A stretch of DNA of 64,000 bases from a bacterium SCSIO 12643. GTDB taxonomy: Bacteria > Bacteroidota > Bacteroidia > Flavobacteriales_G > Salibacteraceae. Made by a program: the position numbers and the translations under genes. Shown here piece after piece: positions 1 through 9,936 of the stretch. The notes beneath the pieces were generated by a model. That model searched no databases. It was not told the origin of the DNA and saw only the letters and a list, made by a program, of their open reading frames with translations. Within the stretch, counting starts at the first letter, position 1, and the number at the start of each line of letters is the position of its first letter. The stretch covers positions 372,001 through 436,000 of the forward strand of contig CP073750.1 in NCBI GenBank assembly GCA_024398135.1, given 5' to 3'.

Positions 1-1373
1 GATTCTACATGAATAGGCGGTGTGAAGTTCGCGAATGCAGGTTGATTTTTTGCTCTGGAAAAAGAATATTCAATTCCAAACAGGACATCAAAGTTCAAGA
101 ACGCAAAGTTTTTTCCCGCAGAAAAATGATAGTAATCGGTCTTTGCATTTAACAGCTTATTTAGAGGTGCCAATTCTTTATAATCAAAGTTATTGAGTGC
201 ATCGAAATCTGTTTTAAAGCCAAATAACCACGATCTGTTATTTGGTAAAAACTTCTCCATTCCTATTGCGATATTTAAAATACTGTTCCCACCAGCGGCA
301 AAAGACAAAAACTCATCTTGTTGCTCCACATTTTCCGTAACGGTGGTTTCCACGTTTCCCTGACGCTCATCCACCAATCTATACGGTTTTAATCCGGCAA
401 ACCATTCCATCGTTAGATTCCAACGGTAAAATTTATTATATCTATAATCCACCCCCATCGCAATAGACATCGGATCCTTAATTTTAAAACCCAAATTACT
501 TCCTACTTCATCGTACATATAATCCGGCAAGAACTCAGTATTATCCTTATTCAGTACATTTACATAGGATATATTACTTGCTGCATCCGCACTACCAAAA
601 ACAAACATAGATGGCGAGGTAAATACCAAACCTACTTTCACTCTATCATTTATCGCGTAATTCGCTCCAACTTTAATTGTAGCCCGCCAGCAGTAACCTT
701 TAATATAAGAGGTGGAATTATTCACTGATACCATTTCAGAATTATCTACAGTATCTCGAGAAGTGACCTCAACTTGTTTTCTGGCATTGTATCTTAGATT
801 CGAATTTCGTGCGAAAAAACTGGCTCCAACAGAAAAACGAGAATTAAAGAATTTCGCCACTCCCAGCCCATACCAATAATCATTATACTCTCTTCGAGAA
901 CTCACCTTTCCCAAATACTGTTCATTCCCCGGGATATTCTGATATACATCAAACTGTGTACGGTGTTCCCCGGAAAAACTATTATCGAAATTGGTTTTAT
1001 TAAACACAGCGGCTTTCCAAACCAATCCAAATTTATCTTTTGGATATAAGCCCACAGATATAAACCCAGAAGCTACCGTTGGCTCCCAGTTTTGCACATC
1101 CAAACCTTCGCCCATTGCATTCTCATAACGCACCATATCAAACTTAACCAGGCCATTCGAAAAGGTAAAGCTACTTTCATTGCTATCTCTTAATATGGAC
1201 GGGTTATAGTAAATTGATGTCTCATCAGCATATCCTCCTACTACTGCTCCGGAAAGCAATGCCGCTTTGGTACTAAAACTTTCGTTCCAGTGTCGGGTAA
1301 ATTGTCCCAGACTATTCTGAGTCCAGAAAAACACCCCCAAAAAGCAAAGTAGTAGAATTCTATTTCGATTCAT
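1..1373 (-). CDS. Outer-membrane beta-barrel protein, 3' end outside window (partial)
   Basis: An open frame runs from the ATG at 1371-1373 to the window edge with no stop, giving about 457 residues. It begins with a signal peptide (MNRNRILLLCFLGVFFWTQ..., likely cut after SLGQ). An early segment, YADETSIYYNPS, resembles the N-terminal part of FadL/OmpP1-type transporters and related Bacteroidota porin-like proteins, and the rest alternates aromatic and polar residues as beta-barrels do. The start codon overlaps the stop of the upstream M14 peptidase gene (TAATG), so the two are probably translationally coupled. The FadL-like assignment is inference; an undefined barrel is equally possible. 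The C-terminus cannot be seen. Confidence 0.75.
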   Translation of the reverse strand, partial: MNRNRILLLCFLGVFFWTQNSLGQFTRHWNESFSTKAALLSGAVVGGYADETSIYYNPSILRDSNESSFTFSNGLVKFDMVRYENAMGEGLDVQNWEPTVASGFISVGLYPKDKFGLVWKAAVFNKTNFDNSFSGEHRTQFDVYQNIPGNEQYLGKVSSRREYNDYWYGLGVAKFFNSRFSVGASFFARNSNLRYNARKQVEVTSRDTVDNSEMVSVNNSTSYIKGYCWRATIKVGANYAINDRVKVGLVFTSPSMFVFGSADAASNISYVNVLNKDNTEFLPDYMYDEVGSNLGFKIKDPMSIAMGVDYRYNKFYRWNLTMEWFAGLKPYRLVDERQGNVETTVTENVEQQDEFLSFAAGGNSILNIAIGMEKFLPNNRSWLFGFKTDFDALNNFDYKELAPLNKLLNAKTDYYHFSAGKNFAFLNFDVLFGIEYSFSRAKNQPAFANFTPPIHVE

Positions 1374-3070
1374 TATAAAATCTTAAGGATCGGTAATCGG
1401 TTATGCGATGGTTCATAATATGGTGATTTTTTATACAACCAATATAGTCTGTAATCTCCACTCTCAGAAAATCTTTTATCCTTAGCCATCATTTGATCAT
1501 ATTCCATTTGCAGCAACGGATCTTCTTCTAACATTTGCTGTGCATACGGTTCAAAGACATAGGCTGAATACCATTCTTTTTGCTGCACAATTTCATCATA
1601 AAAATTCCACGCAAAAAAACTATCCTCAGATTTAGGTTCCAAAACATTAATTAAATATCTCCACCCAGCCTGTCCCGTTGGAATAATATAATCTCCTTTC
1701 TTAAATGTCATTTGAATCACAGAATCCGTCACCTCTACATGAGAATGTAAAAAATGTCCTTCGTATGGAGTTCGCTTACTTTTATAGGATTTGATAAACA
1801 TTCCCACGCCATCCATCACGGAATCTTGTTCCAAAAGCATCATTTGAATCTGATTTCTTTTCAGACGATCAATCACATCTCCCCAGGCCGCAGAGACTAC
1901 ATAATACTTTGGTATTTGAATCTCATCTACTTTATCAAAGTAATTGTAATACTTAATAGATATTTCTTCAGGAGCGTTTCTATCGTAATACAATTGCTTT
2001 CTCCCCAAAATTTCACTATATCGATATTCCGCTTTGTATGATTTGAATGGAATCATATCAAATCTGGTAGTATCCAGTTTCAAATTCACCGCTTCGAAAG
2101 GCATTGGTAATTCCGTATCCGAAGTTCTTTTGTTTTGAATAATTTCTTTAGAATTTGCATTTGAGAACGTAGCAATTAAATCAATAAACTTTTTGGTCGC
2201 CTCCACACGATCATCATAGGGTTTCCACATATGTGCTTCGGTAGTAAAACCGATACAGTTGAATAAAGATACATAGCCGGTGGAAAATCTAGGTAAATCA
2301 TTAAACGCATGAATTCCATTGTTCGGTGTGGTACCAAAAACATTTACATATGGAGTTAAAGGTTTAAAATTATCGTAAATGTACGGCTCTAACTTTCCTA
2401 CCAAAAACTGACTCAAATGAGCGTCCAGACGTTCTTTTCTTGGAGATAATAACGTCATGGTGTACTCATAATCCGCACCATTTGAGGTATGCGTATCTAT
2501 AAAAATATGCGGTTTCAACCAATGAAATAAGCGCGTAAATGAAGTTGCATTTTTACTATCGTTCTTGATATAGTCACGATTTAAATCCAGATTTCTGGCA
2601 TTTCCTCTAAACCCATGTGTTTCCGGACCATTCTGATTGGCTCGGCTACAACACCCGCGATTTAACATACCTCCAACATTATACACTGGGATAATTCCGA
2701 TCACGACATTTTCAGGGATCTTATTATTCTCAATGGTAGATTTTGCCCATTCCAAACTCGCATCAATACCACATGGCTCGCCTGCATGAATTCCATTTTG
2801 GATCAAAATAATCGTCTTCTGTTGTAAAGCTTCAGGATAAAAAGCACTATCACCATTTATTAAAAACAGATGCAACGACCTTCCTGAATCGGTCTCCCCA
2901 AAAGTAATCAGATCACATGTTTGATATCGATTTGAAAGTTTTTGATACTGATGAATTAACGCATCATAGGTGATCGTTTGGTTAGATGCTCGGGAATATT
3001 GTTGAGCGAATGCATCATTTACATTCCAAATGAGCGCACTAATGAATAATAATCGTAGATATGTTTTCAT
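1373..3070 (-). CDS. M14-family zinc carboxypeptidase, secreted
   Basis: Predicted metallocarboxypeptidase of the M14 family. Numbering from the upstream ATG at 3091, the zinc ligands are H102 and E105 (IHAGE) and H201 (IDTHTS); substrate-binding residues lie in FRGNARNLDLNRD (about 161-173) and the catalytic glutamate is probably E285 (GFTTEAHMW). I place the start at the internal ATG at 3070, because it puts a clean signal peptide (MKTYLRLLFISALIW...) at the N-terminus and removes seven unlikely residues. The catalytic domain takes up the first 300 residues; the C-terminal 270 residues are a less conserved extension. It acts in the periplasm or outside the cell on unknown peptides. Coupled by TAATG to the following barrel gene. 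Confidence 0.9.
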   Translation of the reverse strand: MKTYLRLLFISALIWNVNDAFAQQYSRASNQTITYDALIHQYQKLSNRYQTCDLITFGETDSGRSLHLFLINGDSAFYPEALQQKTIILIQNGIHAGEPCGIDASLEWAKSTIENNKIPENVVIGIIPVYNVGGMLNRGCCSRANQNGPETHGFRGNARNLDLNRDYIKNDSKNATSFTRLFHWLKPHIFIDTHTSNGADYEYTMTLLSPRKERLDAHLSQFLVGKLEPYIYDNFKPLTPYVNVFGTTPNNGIHAFNDLPRFSTGYVSLFNCIGFTTEAHMWKPYDDRVEATKKFIDLIATFSNANSKEIIQNKRTSDTELPMPFEAVNLKLDTTRFDMIPFKSYKAEYRYSEILGRKQLYYDRNAPEEISIKYYNYFDKVDEIQIPKYYVVSAAWGDVIDRLKRNQIQMMLLEQDSVMDGVGMFIKSYKSKRTPYEGHFLHSHVEVTDSVIQMTFKKGDYIIPTGQAGWRYLINVLEPKSEDSFFAWNFYDEIVQQKEWYSAYVFEPYAQQMLEEDPLLQMEYDQMMAKDKRFSESGDYRLYWLYKKSPYYEPSHNRLPILKIL

Positions 3071-3154
3071 ATGATGATTTAAACCTCGCAAGCAAAGTTA
3101 ACAGGAGTTTTAAATGCACCAACGACCAGGTTATGAATCGCTAATTTTTGGCTT

Positions 3155-3859
3155 TTAATCTTCAGATTCAAACTTATACCCTACACCACGTACCGAAAAG
3201 AAATGTTCTGGTTGTCTTTGATTTTTTTCAAAATACTTACGGTACGCCAGAATATAATTATCAATTGTTCTGGTAGATGGGAATACATCATACCCCCAGA
3301 TTTTCTGTAGGATTTCTTCTCTTGAAACCACTTTCCCCCGCTTTTCAATCAACAACTTCAATAGCTTCATTTCACGTTTGGAAAGCGTTTTTTGTTCCCC
3401 ATTCCAGGTCTCAATTTCAAAACTTAAAAAATCAACTTTATTCCCTCCAAACTCAAAGTTATCAAAGTTTTCCAACTGCGAATCCGACAATTCATGGCCT
3501 CTTTTCACCAATAAATTCACACGAAGTAAAAACTCCTCCAAATTAAATGGCTTAGCCATATAATCATCTGCTCCGGTCTTTAATCCATTGATCTTATCTT
3601 CTGCACTGTTCTTCGCAGACAAGAACATAATCGGCACTTTAGAATTCTCCAATCTAATGGTTTCACAAACCACAAACCCATCAATCTTAGGAATCATGAC
3701 ATCCAAGATAATCAAATGAAAATGTCCAGCCTTAAACTTTTCTAACGCCTGTTCCCCATCCACAGCAACGGTTACATTATAACCTTCAAGTTCCAGGTTC
3801 AGTTTTAAAGCTTCATATAATGACGGTTCATCTTCAACGATTAAAATACGGTCTGCCAT
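3155..3859 (-). CDS. OmpR/PhoB-type response regulator
   Basis: Two-domain regulator: receiver (1-120) with acidic pair E9/D10, phospho-acceptor D53 (ILDVMIPKIDG) and switch lysine in YMAKPF, followed by a winged-helix DNA-binding domain (about 135-232) with LSKREMKLLKLL and the typical end FSVRGVGYKFE. Length 234 is normal. No histidine kinase is adjacent, so it is an orphan here; the soluble kinase at 13687 has its own receiver. A -7 box TAAATTTG lies at 3876-3883 on the minus strand, close upstream, with no well-spaced TTG. In related bacteria such orphans pair with kinases encoded elsewhere. Confidence 0.93.
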   Translation of the reverse strand: MADRILIVEDEPSLYEALKLNLELEGYNVTVAVDGEQALEKFKAGHFHLIILDVMIPKIDGFVVCETIRLENSKVPIMFLSAKNSAEDKINGLKTGADDYMAKPFNLEEFLLRVNLLVKRGHELSDSQLENFDNFEFGGNKVDFLSFEIETWNGEQKTLSKREMKLLKLLIEKRGKVVSREEILQKIWGYDVFPSTRTIDNYILAYRKYFEKNQRQPEHFFSVRGVGYKFESED

Positions 3860-3968
3860 AGTTTTTGATTTTTCACAAATTTAAATGTTTATGTACGCAT
3901 TATTTCTGTCCAATATCATTTATCCATTCCCATTTTGAAAATTTACAGAATAATGACAGTTACAAATA

Positions 3969-3999
3969 TTGTATGCGCCCTTGAATACTCATATTTTTG
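3969..3999 (+). promoter_or_regulatory. Bacteroidota promoter, almost touching the start codon
   Basis: TTG at 3969-3971, a 20-base spacer, then TATTTTTG at 3992-3999 fits the phylum consensus TTG-N19-21-TAnnTTTG. The ATG of the M43 gene is at 4004, only four bases after the -7 box, so the transcript would be leaderless or nearly so. Confidence 0.7.
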
Positions 4000-4003
4000 A
4001 ACC

Positions 4004-5257
4004 ATGCAGAGTGTCTATGTCAGCTTGATTTTATTTTTTTCAGTTTTAGGTGGTTTTGCCCAGACATCATCTCATATTCACAAGTGCAGCCAGCAACAGC
4101 ATAGTGACTCGATTCGAAAAGCTCATCCTGAAATTAATGAGCTCATCAATCAAAACGAACAGGAACTTCAACAATGGCTGAAATATACTTCTCAATATCC
4201 TCAAGTACAATCGGTCATTACCATTCCTGTGGTTTTTCATGTATTATATGCCAATGAGGATCAGAATCTTCCTGATGATCAAATTATGGCACAATTAGAT
4301 GTGCTCAATAGAGACTTCAGACGTCAAAATGCCGATACGATCCTCACGCCTCAAAGATTTAAATCCATTTCAGCCGATACTGAAATTGAATTTTGTTTGG
4401 CCACTCAAAAGCCAGATGGTCAGCCAACAAATGGTATTATTAGACAACAAACAGATATTCCAAATATTGGGAATACTAATAAATACTATAGACCTACGCA
4501 GGGTGGTTCTCAAATTTGGGATCCGCGATACTATTTGAACATCTGGGTTTGTGAAATCACAGACACTTTATTAGGATTTACCTATCTACCTGGAGAAGCT
4601 CAACCCAATTATGACGGAGTCGTTTTGAACTACAAAGTTTGTGGGGACAAATCCTATATTCCAGCACCTTTTAACATGGGGCGAACATTGGTTCATGAAA
4701 TCGGTCACTGGCTCAACTTGCAACACGTTTGGGGGCCACAAGATGGTTGTCAATATGATGATGGCATTGCTGACACACCTCCACAGGAAAAATCCAATTC
4801 TAAATGCCCAAACACCGTGGTCTTATCTTGTAATAACGGCCCAAATGGAGATATGTGGGTCAATTACATGGATTACACCTACGATCAATGTCAAACTGCA
4901 TTTACCTATGGTCAAAAAAACAGAATGTTAGGCACTTTAAATACCAGCAGAAAACTTCTGCCATCTTCTCAGGGTTGTGCGCCTCCGGATACCACACAGC
5001 CATTTGTTGAATCTCTCAAAGTCTATCCTAATCCGGTTAGAGAGGTTTTAAACATTGACTTTAATTTATCCAATCAACAAACAACCACTGTTTACATTTA
5101 TGATATTACAGGCCGTTTAATAATGAGTTCAACCGAACTGATGGATATAGGAACATCATTTATTGATGTGAGTCACCTAAACTCCGGATGCTATATTGCA
5201 TCGATTTCAACCTCCAACCTGAATCAAAAAATTAAATTTATAAAGACGGACATATGA
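4004..5257 (+). CDS. M43 (pappalysin-like) zinc metalloprotease, T9SS cargo
   Basis: Signal peptide 1-20 (ends GGFAQ), propeptide, metzincin catalytic domain and C-terminal T9SS type A sorting domain. The zinc site is HEIGHWLNLQH, with H231, E232, H235 and H241; the usual metzincin glycine is replaced by N238. The Met-turn is VNYMDYTY. The sorting domain starts at KVYPNPVREV (about 340) and ends in a basic tail typical of such domains. Expected to be exported through the Sec and T9SS routes and to act outside the cell or on its surface. Its stop overlaps the menF start (ATGA), an odd coupling of a secreted protease with quinone synthesis that may be only gene packing. Confidence 0.92.
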   Translation: MQSVYVSLILFFSVLGGFAQTSSHIHKCSQQQHSDSIRKAHPEINELINQNEQELQQWLKYTSQYPQVQSVITIPVVFHVLYANEDQNLPDDQIMAQLDVLNRDFRRQNADTILTPQRFKSISADTEIEFCLATQKPDGQPTNGIIRQQTDIPNIGNTNKYYRPTQGGSQIWDPRYYLNIWVCEITDTLLGFTYLPGEAQPNYDGVVLNYKVCGDKSYIPAPFNMGRTLVHEIGHWLNLQHVWGPQDGCQYDDGIADTPPQEKSNSKCPNTVVLSCNNGPNGDMWVNYMDYTYDQCQTAFTYGQKNRMLGTLNTSRKLLPSSQGCAPPDTTQPFVESLKVYPNPVREVLNIDFNLSNQQTTTVYIYDITGRLIMSSTELMDIGTSFIDVSHLNSGCYIASISTSNLNQKIKFIKTDI

Positions 5258-6321
5258 GTCTATTTCAGAAGATCGTAAATATCTGTTTAGATAAAAATTT
5301 AAACTTCGTTGTATTTAGTTATCCTGGAAAACAAGATTTTCAACTCGTTATTGAAAATCCGGATTCTGATCTTCGTACCGATTCGGAGTTTATTTTTCAT
5401 CCCTTTAAGGTATCGAAAGCGACTCCGGAAATCAGAATCCAATCACATTTTTGCTTCAACTCTTCAGAGCTTAACGATCACAATTTGGAAGAAATTCAAA
5501 CGCTTAAGTCAGCTCCTAAAATTGAAATTAGTGAAGAAATTGAAGAGATTTCTAAGGATCAATACGTAAATGACCTTGGAAAAGGGATCAAAAACATGGG
5601 AACAGCAGGGTTAGATAAATTCATCTTCTCAAGAATCACAACACACATAAAATCAAATAATTTAGATTTATCGAATTATTTGATTAGCCTTAGAAAAAAC
5701 CACAAAAAAACCTTCACCTACCTACTTCAACACCAAAGTTCAGGCATTTGGATGGGAGCCACTCCCGAAACTTTACTCAGTTGGAAAAATCAAATGATCT
5801 CAACTATGTCTTTGGCCGGCACACAAAAATCTGATTTGAACGTTTTGCCGCTATGGACACAAAAAGAAATTGAAGAACACGAATACGTCACGCAATATAT
5901 TGAACGCACATTTGCGGACCTCAAAATTCCCATTATCACTAAAGCCAGAGAAACAGTTCATGCCGGTCCGGTTGTTCATCTTAGAACATTAATCTCATCC
6001 AAAGGTCAGGTTGATTTTAAATCCGCTTTACAATGTGCGAATGCTTTACATCCTACCCCAGCCGTTTGTGGGTTACCCTTAGAAAAAGCACAACAATACA
6101 TCTCAGAAATTGAATCTTATGACCGCACCTATTACACAGGATATTTGGGTTGGATACATGCAGATAAAGAATTAGAATTATTTGTGAATTTAAGATGTAT
6201 GCAAATACACCCAAAGAAACTAGCTTTGTACGTTGGTGGTGGAATCACCTCAAAGTCTGATGTAGAAAAAGAATGGGAAGAAACAATGCTTAAAGCACAA
6301 ACATTGTTGAACGTTCTCTAG
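5254..6321 (+). CDS. menF: Isochorismate synthase (menaquinone pathway)
   Basis: Chorismate-binding enzyme converting chorismate to isochorismate, first step of menaquinone synthesis. Diagnostic segments: MSLAGT (185-190), HPTPAVCGLP (266-275), SYDRTYYTGYLGW (288-300) and a C-terminal YVGGGIT plus EKEWEET, the last supplying Mg-binding glutamates in this family. Length 355 is slightly short, as the N-terminal half is divergent. The following menD makes MenF more likely than the siderophore enzyme EntC or a salicylate synthase. The start overlaps the stop of the preceding protease gene by four bases. Confidence 0.93.
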   Translation: MSLFQKIVNICLDKNLNFVVFSYPGKQDFQLVIENPDSDLRTDSEFIFHPFKVSKATPEIRIQSHFCFNSSELNDHNLEEIQTLKSAPKIEISEEIEEISKDQYVNDLGKGIKNMGTAGLDKFIFSRITTHIKSNNLDLSNYLISLRKNHKKTFTYLLQHQSSGIWMGATPETLLSWKNQMISTMSLAGTQKSDLNVLPLWTQKEIEEHEYVTQYIERTFADLKIPIITKARETVHAGPVVHLRTLISSKGQVDFKSALQCANALHPTPAVCGLPLEKAQQYISEIESYDRTYYTGYLGWIHADKELELFVNLRCMQIHPKKLALYVGGGITSKSDVEKEWEETMLKAQTLLNVL

Positions 6322-6362
6322 TAATTCATCGGACCTTTTTTTGAACTTTTTATTGCTATAAA

Positions 6363-8045
6363 TTGATAACAACAAATAAAAAAAGTGTTCAACAGCTTCT
6401 AGATAAACTTTGGCAAAAAGGTGTTCAACACATTGTTATTTCTCCGGGGTCCAGAAATGCCCCAATGATTTTAGGTTTTACTTCACACGATAAATATACT
6501 TGTCTCTCTGTTCCGGATGAGCGCGTAGCAGCATTCGTTGCTTTAGGAATTGCAGACGAAACAAAACAACCGGTAGCATTGGTTTGTACCTCCGGTTCTG
6601 CATTGTTAAATTATTATCCTGCAATTGCGGAAGCTTATTACCGTCATATTCCTCTGATCGTATTATCTGCAGATCGTCCTGCGTATTTAATTGATCAGGG
6701 AGATGGTCAAACCATTCGACAGAAAAACGTTTTTTCAAATCATATTTTATATTCAGCGGAATTACACGAAGCGCCTCAAAACAAAGAAGATGAACAGGAA
6801 AATATGGATCGCATCCAAGCTGCACTACGATTTTCAAAACCAAATATGCTTTCCAATGGAGGTCCCGTTCATTTAAATATGCCCTTTGAAGAACCGCTAT
6901 ATGATAGTGAAGAATATCAGCCGAATGTGGACTCCTCAAAAACAATTCAAATCGCGGAAGAAGTTTCCAATGATGATGTGCAGTTAATTCTCAATCTTTG
7001 GAATCATGCGGAAAAGAGAATGATTCTTATCGGACAAATGGATGCGGATACGGAATTAAAGGAGTCGCTCCAAGGGTTATCCCCAAACGCACTCATCCTT
7101 TCTGAAACTACCTCCAACATTGAAATACCGGGAGTTGTTAAGAATATTGATCGTTTGATTACACCTTTTTCTGAAGAGGAAAAAGAATCATTTCAGCCGG
7201 ATATACTGATTACGTTTGGTGGAAATGTAGTTTCCAAAAGAATTAAATCAGTCTTAAGATCGTATCAACCTAAAAATCATATTCATATTCAGCGTACCTC
7301 TCCTCCACTCAATACGTATCAATGTCTCACACATCATGTAGAGTATACACCTTCTGTATTTTTAAAAGCGTTTGCAAAAAATGTAAATTCAGAGTCTTCC
7401 GATTGGGTTAAACACTGGATAAACCTGGACCTGTCGAGACAACAAGCGCATACGAATTATATCGCAAAAGCACCTTATTCTGATTTAACAGTCATTCATA
7501 AAATCAGTCAATTAATTCCGGACGATAGTATTGTGCATTTAGCCAATAGTACCCCGGTCAGATATGCCCAACTATTGGATTGGAAAAACAATTTGGAGTT
7601 TAAATGTAACCGTGGAACCAGTGGTATTGATGGAATCGTTTCCACTGCAGTGGGTAATGCCATTGCCAGTAGCAAACAAGTATACCTAATCGTTGGAGAT
7701 TTGTCTTTTTTCTACGACACCAATGCGTGGTGGCATAGACATATCCCTCAAAACATCAAGGTTATTGTAATCAATAATGCAGGTGGAGGAATCTTTAGAT
7801 TTATTGACGGACCAAATAGTACCGGTCAATTAGAGAATCACTTTGAAACGCACCAGAAAAACAGTGTTGAACACATTGCTTTAGGTTTTGACGTTAATTA
7901 TCTTTGCGCGTCAAATTTGGATATGGTAGAAGAACAATTTAAAATACTTTCAACGTCTGATCAGGCTGGTATTTTAGAAATTACCACACCACAAATCCAA
8001 AATGCAGAAATTTTAAAACAATATTTTAAGAATCTTATCAATTGA
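6363..8045 (+). CDS. menD: SEPHCHC synthase MenD
   Basis: Thiamine-diphosphate enzyme that joins isochorismate and 2-oxoglutarate to form SEPHCHC, second committed step of menaquinone synthesis. Seen: SPGSRNAP (28-34), catalytic-type glutamate E53 in PDERVAAF, CTSGSALLNYYPAIAEA, and the ThDP/Mg site GDLSFFYDTN with VIVINNAGGGIF. Length 560 is normal. The start is a TTG at 6363; the next ATG lies inside the SPGSRNAP loop and would delete conserved residues, so TTG is preferred. A gap of 41 bases separates it from menF. The stop codon lies inside a 16-bp palindrome. Confidence 0.95.
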   Translation: MITTNKKSVQQLLDKLWQKGVQHIVISPGSRNAPMILGFTSHDKYTCLSVPDERVAAFVALGIADETKQPVALVCTSGSALLNYYPAIAEAYYRHIPLIVLSADRPAYLIDQGDGQTIRQKNVFSNHILYSAELHEAPQNKEDEQENMDRIQAALRFSKPNMLSNGGPVHLNMPFEEPLYDSEEYQPNVDSSKTIQIAEEVSNDDVQLILNLWNHAEKRMILIGQMDADTELKESLQGLSPNALILSETTSNIEIPGVVKNIDRLITPFSEEEKESFQPDILITFGGNVVSKRIKSVLRSYQPKNHIHIQRTSPPLNTYQCLTHHVEYTPSVFLKAFAKNVNSESSDWVKHWINLDLSRQQAHTNYIAKAPYSDLTVIHKISQLIPDDSIVHLANSTPVRYAQLLDWKNNLEFKCNRGTSGIDGIVSTAVGNAIASSKQVYLIVGDLSFFYDTNAWWHRHIPQNIKVIVINNAGGGIFRFIDGPNSTGQLENHFETHQKNSVEHIALGFDVNYLCASNLDMVEEQFKILSTSDQAGILEITTPQIQNAEILKQYFKNLIN

Positions 8046-8057
8046 TCATATGATCAA
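8042..8057. repeat. Perfect 16-bp palindrome at the menD stop
   Basis: TTGATCATATGATCAA is an uninterrupted dyad (8042-8049 against 8050-8057) containing the menD stop TGA at 8043-8045. It could be a protein site or a small RNA hairpin between menD and menB. Confidence 0.6.
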
Positions 8058-8094
8058 CTGATTGAAACATATTATTCACCATAAATTTAAATCA

Positions 8095-8916
8095 ATGGCA
8101 AATAGAGAATGGACCACCATCAAAGAATACGAAGACATTTATTTCGACTTTTTTGAAGGTATTGCAAAAATCACAATCAACCGTCCGGAAGTATATAATG
8201 CTTTTAGACCACAAACCAATATGGATATGCTAGATGCGATGACGATCGCTAGAGAAGATCCGAAAATTGGAGTTGTGGTTTTAACTGGAATTGGCGACAA
8301 AGCATTTTGTTCAGGTGGAGACCAAAACGTAAAAGGAATTGGTGGATACGTTGGAAAAGACGGAGTTCCAAGACTAAATGTATTGGATTTACATAAAGCG
8401 ATTCGTTCATTACCTAAACCAGTAATTGCTATGGTAAATGGTTATGCCATCGGTGGTGGACACGTTTTACACGTAGTTTGTGACCTGACCATTGCTTCTG
8501 ATAATGCACGATTTGGACAAACAGGTCCTAAAGTAGGAAGTTTTGATGGCGGATTCGGTTCAAATTATTTGGCACGCCACGTTGGACAGAAAAAAGCACG
8601 TGAAATATGGTTCTTATGTGAACAATACACTGCTGCTGAAGCTGAAAAAATGGGTATGGTCAACAAAGTAGTTCCTCTTGCTGATCTGGAAGATACTACG
8701 GTTGAATGGTGTAAAACCATTATGAAACGTAGTCCAATGGCGATTAGAATGCTTAAACGTGCACTAAATGCAGAATTAGATGGACAGCACGGAATGATGG
8801 AGTTCGCTGGTGATGCAACTATGATGTATTATTTGATGGAAGAAGCTCAGGAAGGAAAACAAGCATTCCTGGATAAGCGTGATCCTGATTTCCAGAAATA
8901 TCCAAAATTCCCTTGA
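8095..8916 (+). CDS. menB: 1,4-dihydroxy-2-naphthoyl-CoA synthase
   Basis: Crotonase-fold enzyme closing the second ring of the naphthoquinone nucleus from o-succinylbenzoyl-CoA. Seen: oxyanion-hole segment [32 protein letters not shown], and [15 protein letters not shown]. The glycine in QTGPKVG is the signature of bicarbonate-dependent (type I) MenB; type II enzymes such as the mycobacterial one have aspartate there. ATG at 8095 (MANREWTTI) is chosen over a TTG at 8062, because it matches the usual N-terminus and follows an A/T-rich leader; this gives 273 residues. menA, menC and menE are not in the window. Confidence 0.95.
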   Translation: MANREWTTIKEYEDIYFDFFEGIAKITINRPEVYNAFRPQTNMDMLDAMTIAREDPKIGVVVLTGIGDKAFCSGGDQNVKGIGGYVGKDGVPRLNVLDLHKAIRSLPKPVIAMVNGYAIGGGHVLHVVCDLTIASDNARFGQTGPKVGSFDGGFGSNYLARHVGQKKAREIWFLCEQYTAAEAEKMGMVNKVVPLADLEDTTVEWCKTIMKRSPMAIRMLKRALNAELDGQHGMMEFAGDATMMYYLMEEAQEGKQAFLDKRDPDFQKYPKFP

Positions 8917-8938
8917 TCCACTGAAAGATTTTTAATCC

Positions 8939-9925
8939 ATGAAATTAGCAACAGTTAAAAATAATACCAGAGATGGACAATTGGTCGTAGTCAATAAGAC
9001 TATGACCAAAGCTGTTTCTGTAGCTCACATTGCTTCAACAATGCAAGATGCAATGGACAGATGGGCCGAAGTTGAACCACAATTACAAGAAGTTTCTCAA
9101 AAATTAAATTCTGACGAATTATCCGATGTATTTGATTTTGATGTAACACAAACTATGGCGCCTATCCCAAGGGCATATCACTGGGCAGATGGCAGTGCAT
9201 ATGTAACACATGTGGAATTGGTACGTAAAGCGAGAAACGCGGAATTACCGGATACATTTTGGACCGATCCTCTGATGTATATGGGCGCAAGTGATGCTTT
9301 CATTGGTTCTACTGACGATATTGAAATTGAAAACGATGAATGGGGTATCGACTTCGAATCTGAAGTAGCCGTGATTACTGATGATGTTCCTGCGGGAGTT
9401 TCGGCAGAAAAGGCTCTGGATCATATCAAACTCATCGCGATTGTAAATGACGTTTCTTTAAGAAACTTGATTCCGCAAGAATTACACAAACAATTTGGAT
9501 TTTACCAATCTAAACCATGGACCTCATTTTCACCGGTTGCAGTAACACCGGACGAACTGGAAGATTCGTGGAAAGAAGGAAAGGTACATTTGCCTTTGGT
9601 TTCCACCTTAAATGGTCAAAAAATTGGGACTCCAAATGCGGGAGTAGATATGACATTTAATTTCGGACAGCTCATTGCGCATGCTGCAAAATCCAGGTCG
9701 TTAATGGCCGGAACGGTAATTGGATCAGGTACAGTAGCCAATCAAGGGAGTCCAACAGGCTCAAGTTGTTTGGCCGAAGTAAGATGTTTGGAAATTATCG
9801 CTGATGGTAAGCCTTCTACTCCATTTATGACTTATGGCGATCAAATTGAAATTGAAATGTTTGATCAAAACAATGCTTCTATATTTGGAAAAATCAACCA
9901 AAAGGTAGTTCAATACAATCCATAA
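8939..9925 (+). CDS. Fumarylacetoacetate hydrolase (FAH) family protein
   Basis: FAH-fold hydrolase of 328 residues. The metal-binding acidic residues are visible in IDFESEVAVITDD and the catalytic loop region in SPVAVTPDEL and GTVIGSGTVANQG. Related Bacteroidota proteins are annotated as fumarylacetoacetate hydrolases and may act in tyrosine breakdown or as oxaloacetate/acylpyruvate hydrolases; the substrate cannot be told from sequence. It sits 22 bases after menB and 11 before the rhomboid gene, so it is probably in the same transcript; a direct role in quinone synthesis is not established. Confidence 0.88.
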   Translation: MKLATVKNNTRDGQLVVVNKTMTKAVSVAHIASTMQDAMDRWAEVEPQLQEVSQKLNSDELSDVFDFDVTQTMAPIPRAYHWADGSAYVTHVELVRKARNAELPDTFWTDPLMYMGASDAFIGSTDDIEIENDEWGIDFESEVAVITDDVPAGVSAEKALDHIKLIAIVNDVSLRNLIPQELHKQFGFYQSKPWTSFSPVAVTPDELEDSWKEGKVHLPLVSTLNGQKIGTPNAGVDMTFNFGQLIAHAAKSRSLMAGTVIGSGTVANQGSPTGSSCLAEVRCLEIIADGKPSTPFMTYGDQIEIEMFDQNNASIFGKINQKVVQYNP

Positions 9926-9936
9926 TTTAAAATAGA

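Noticed and set aside
6478-6945. Long open frame opposite menD
   Set aside because: Antisense shadow of a well-conserved gene, no family match and no promoter.
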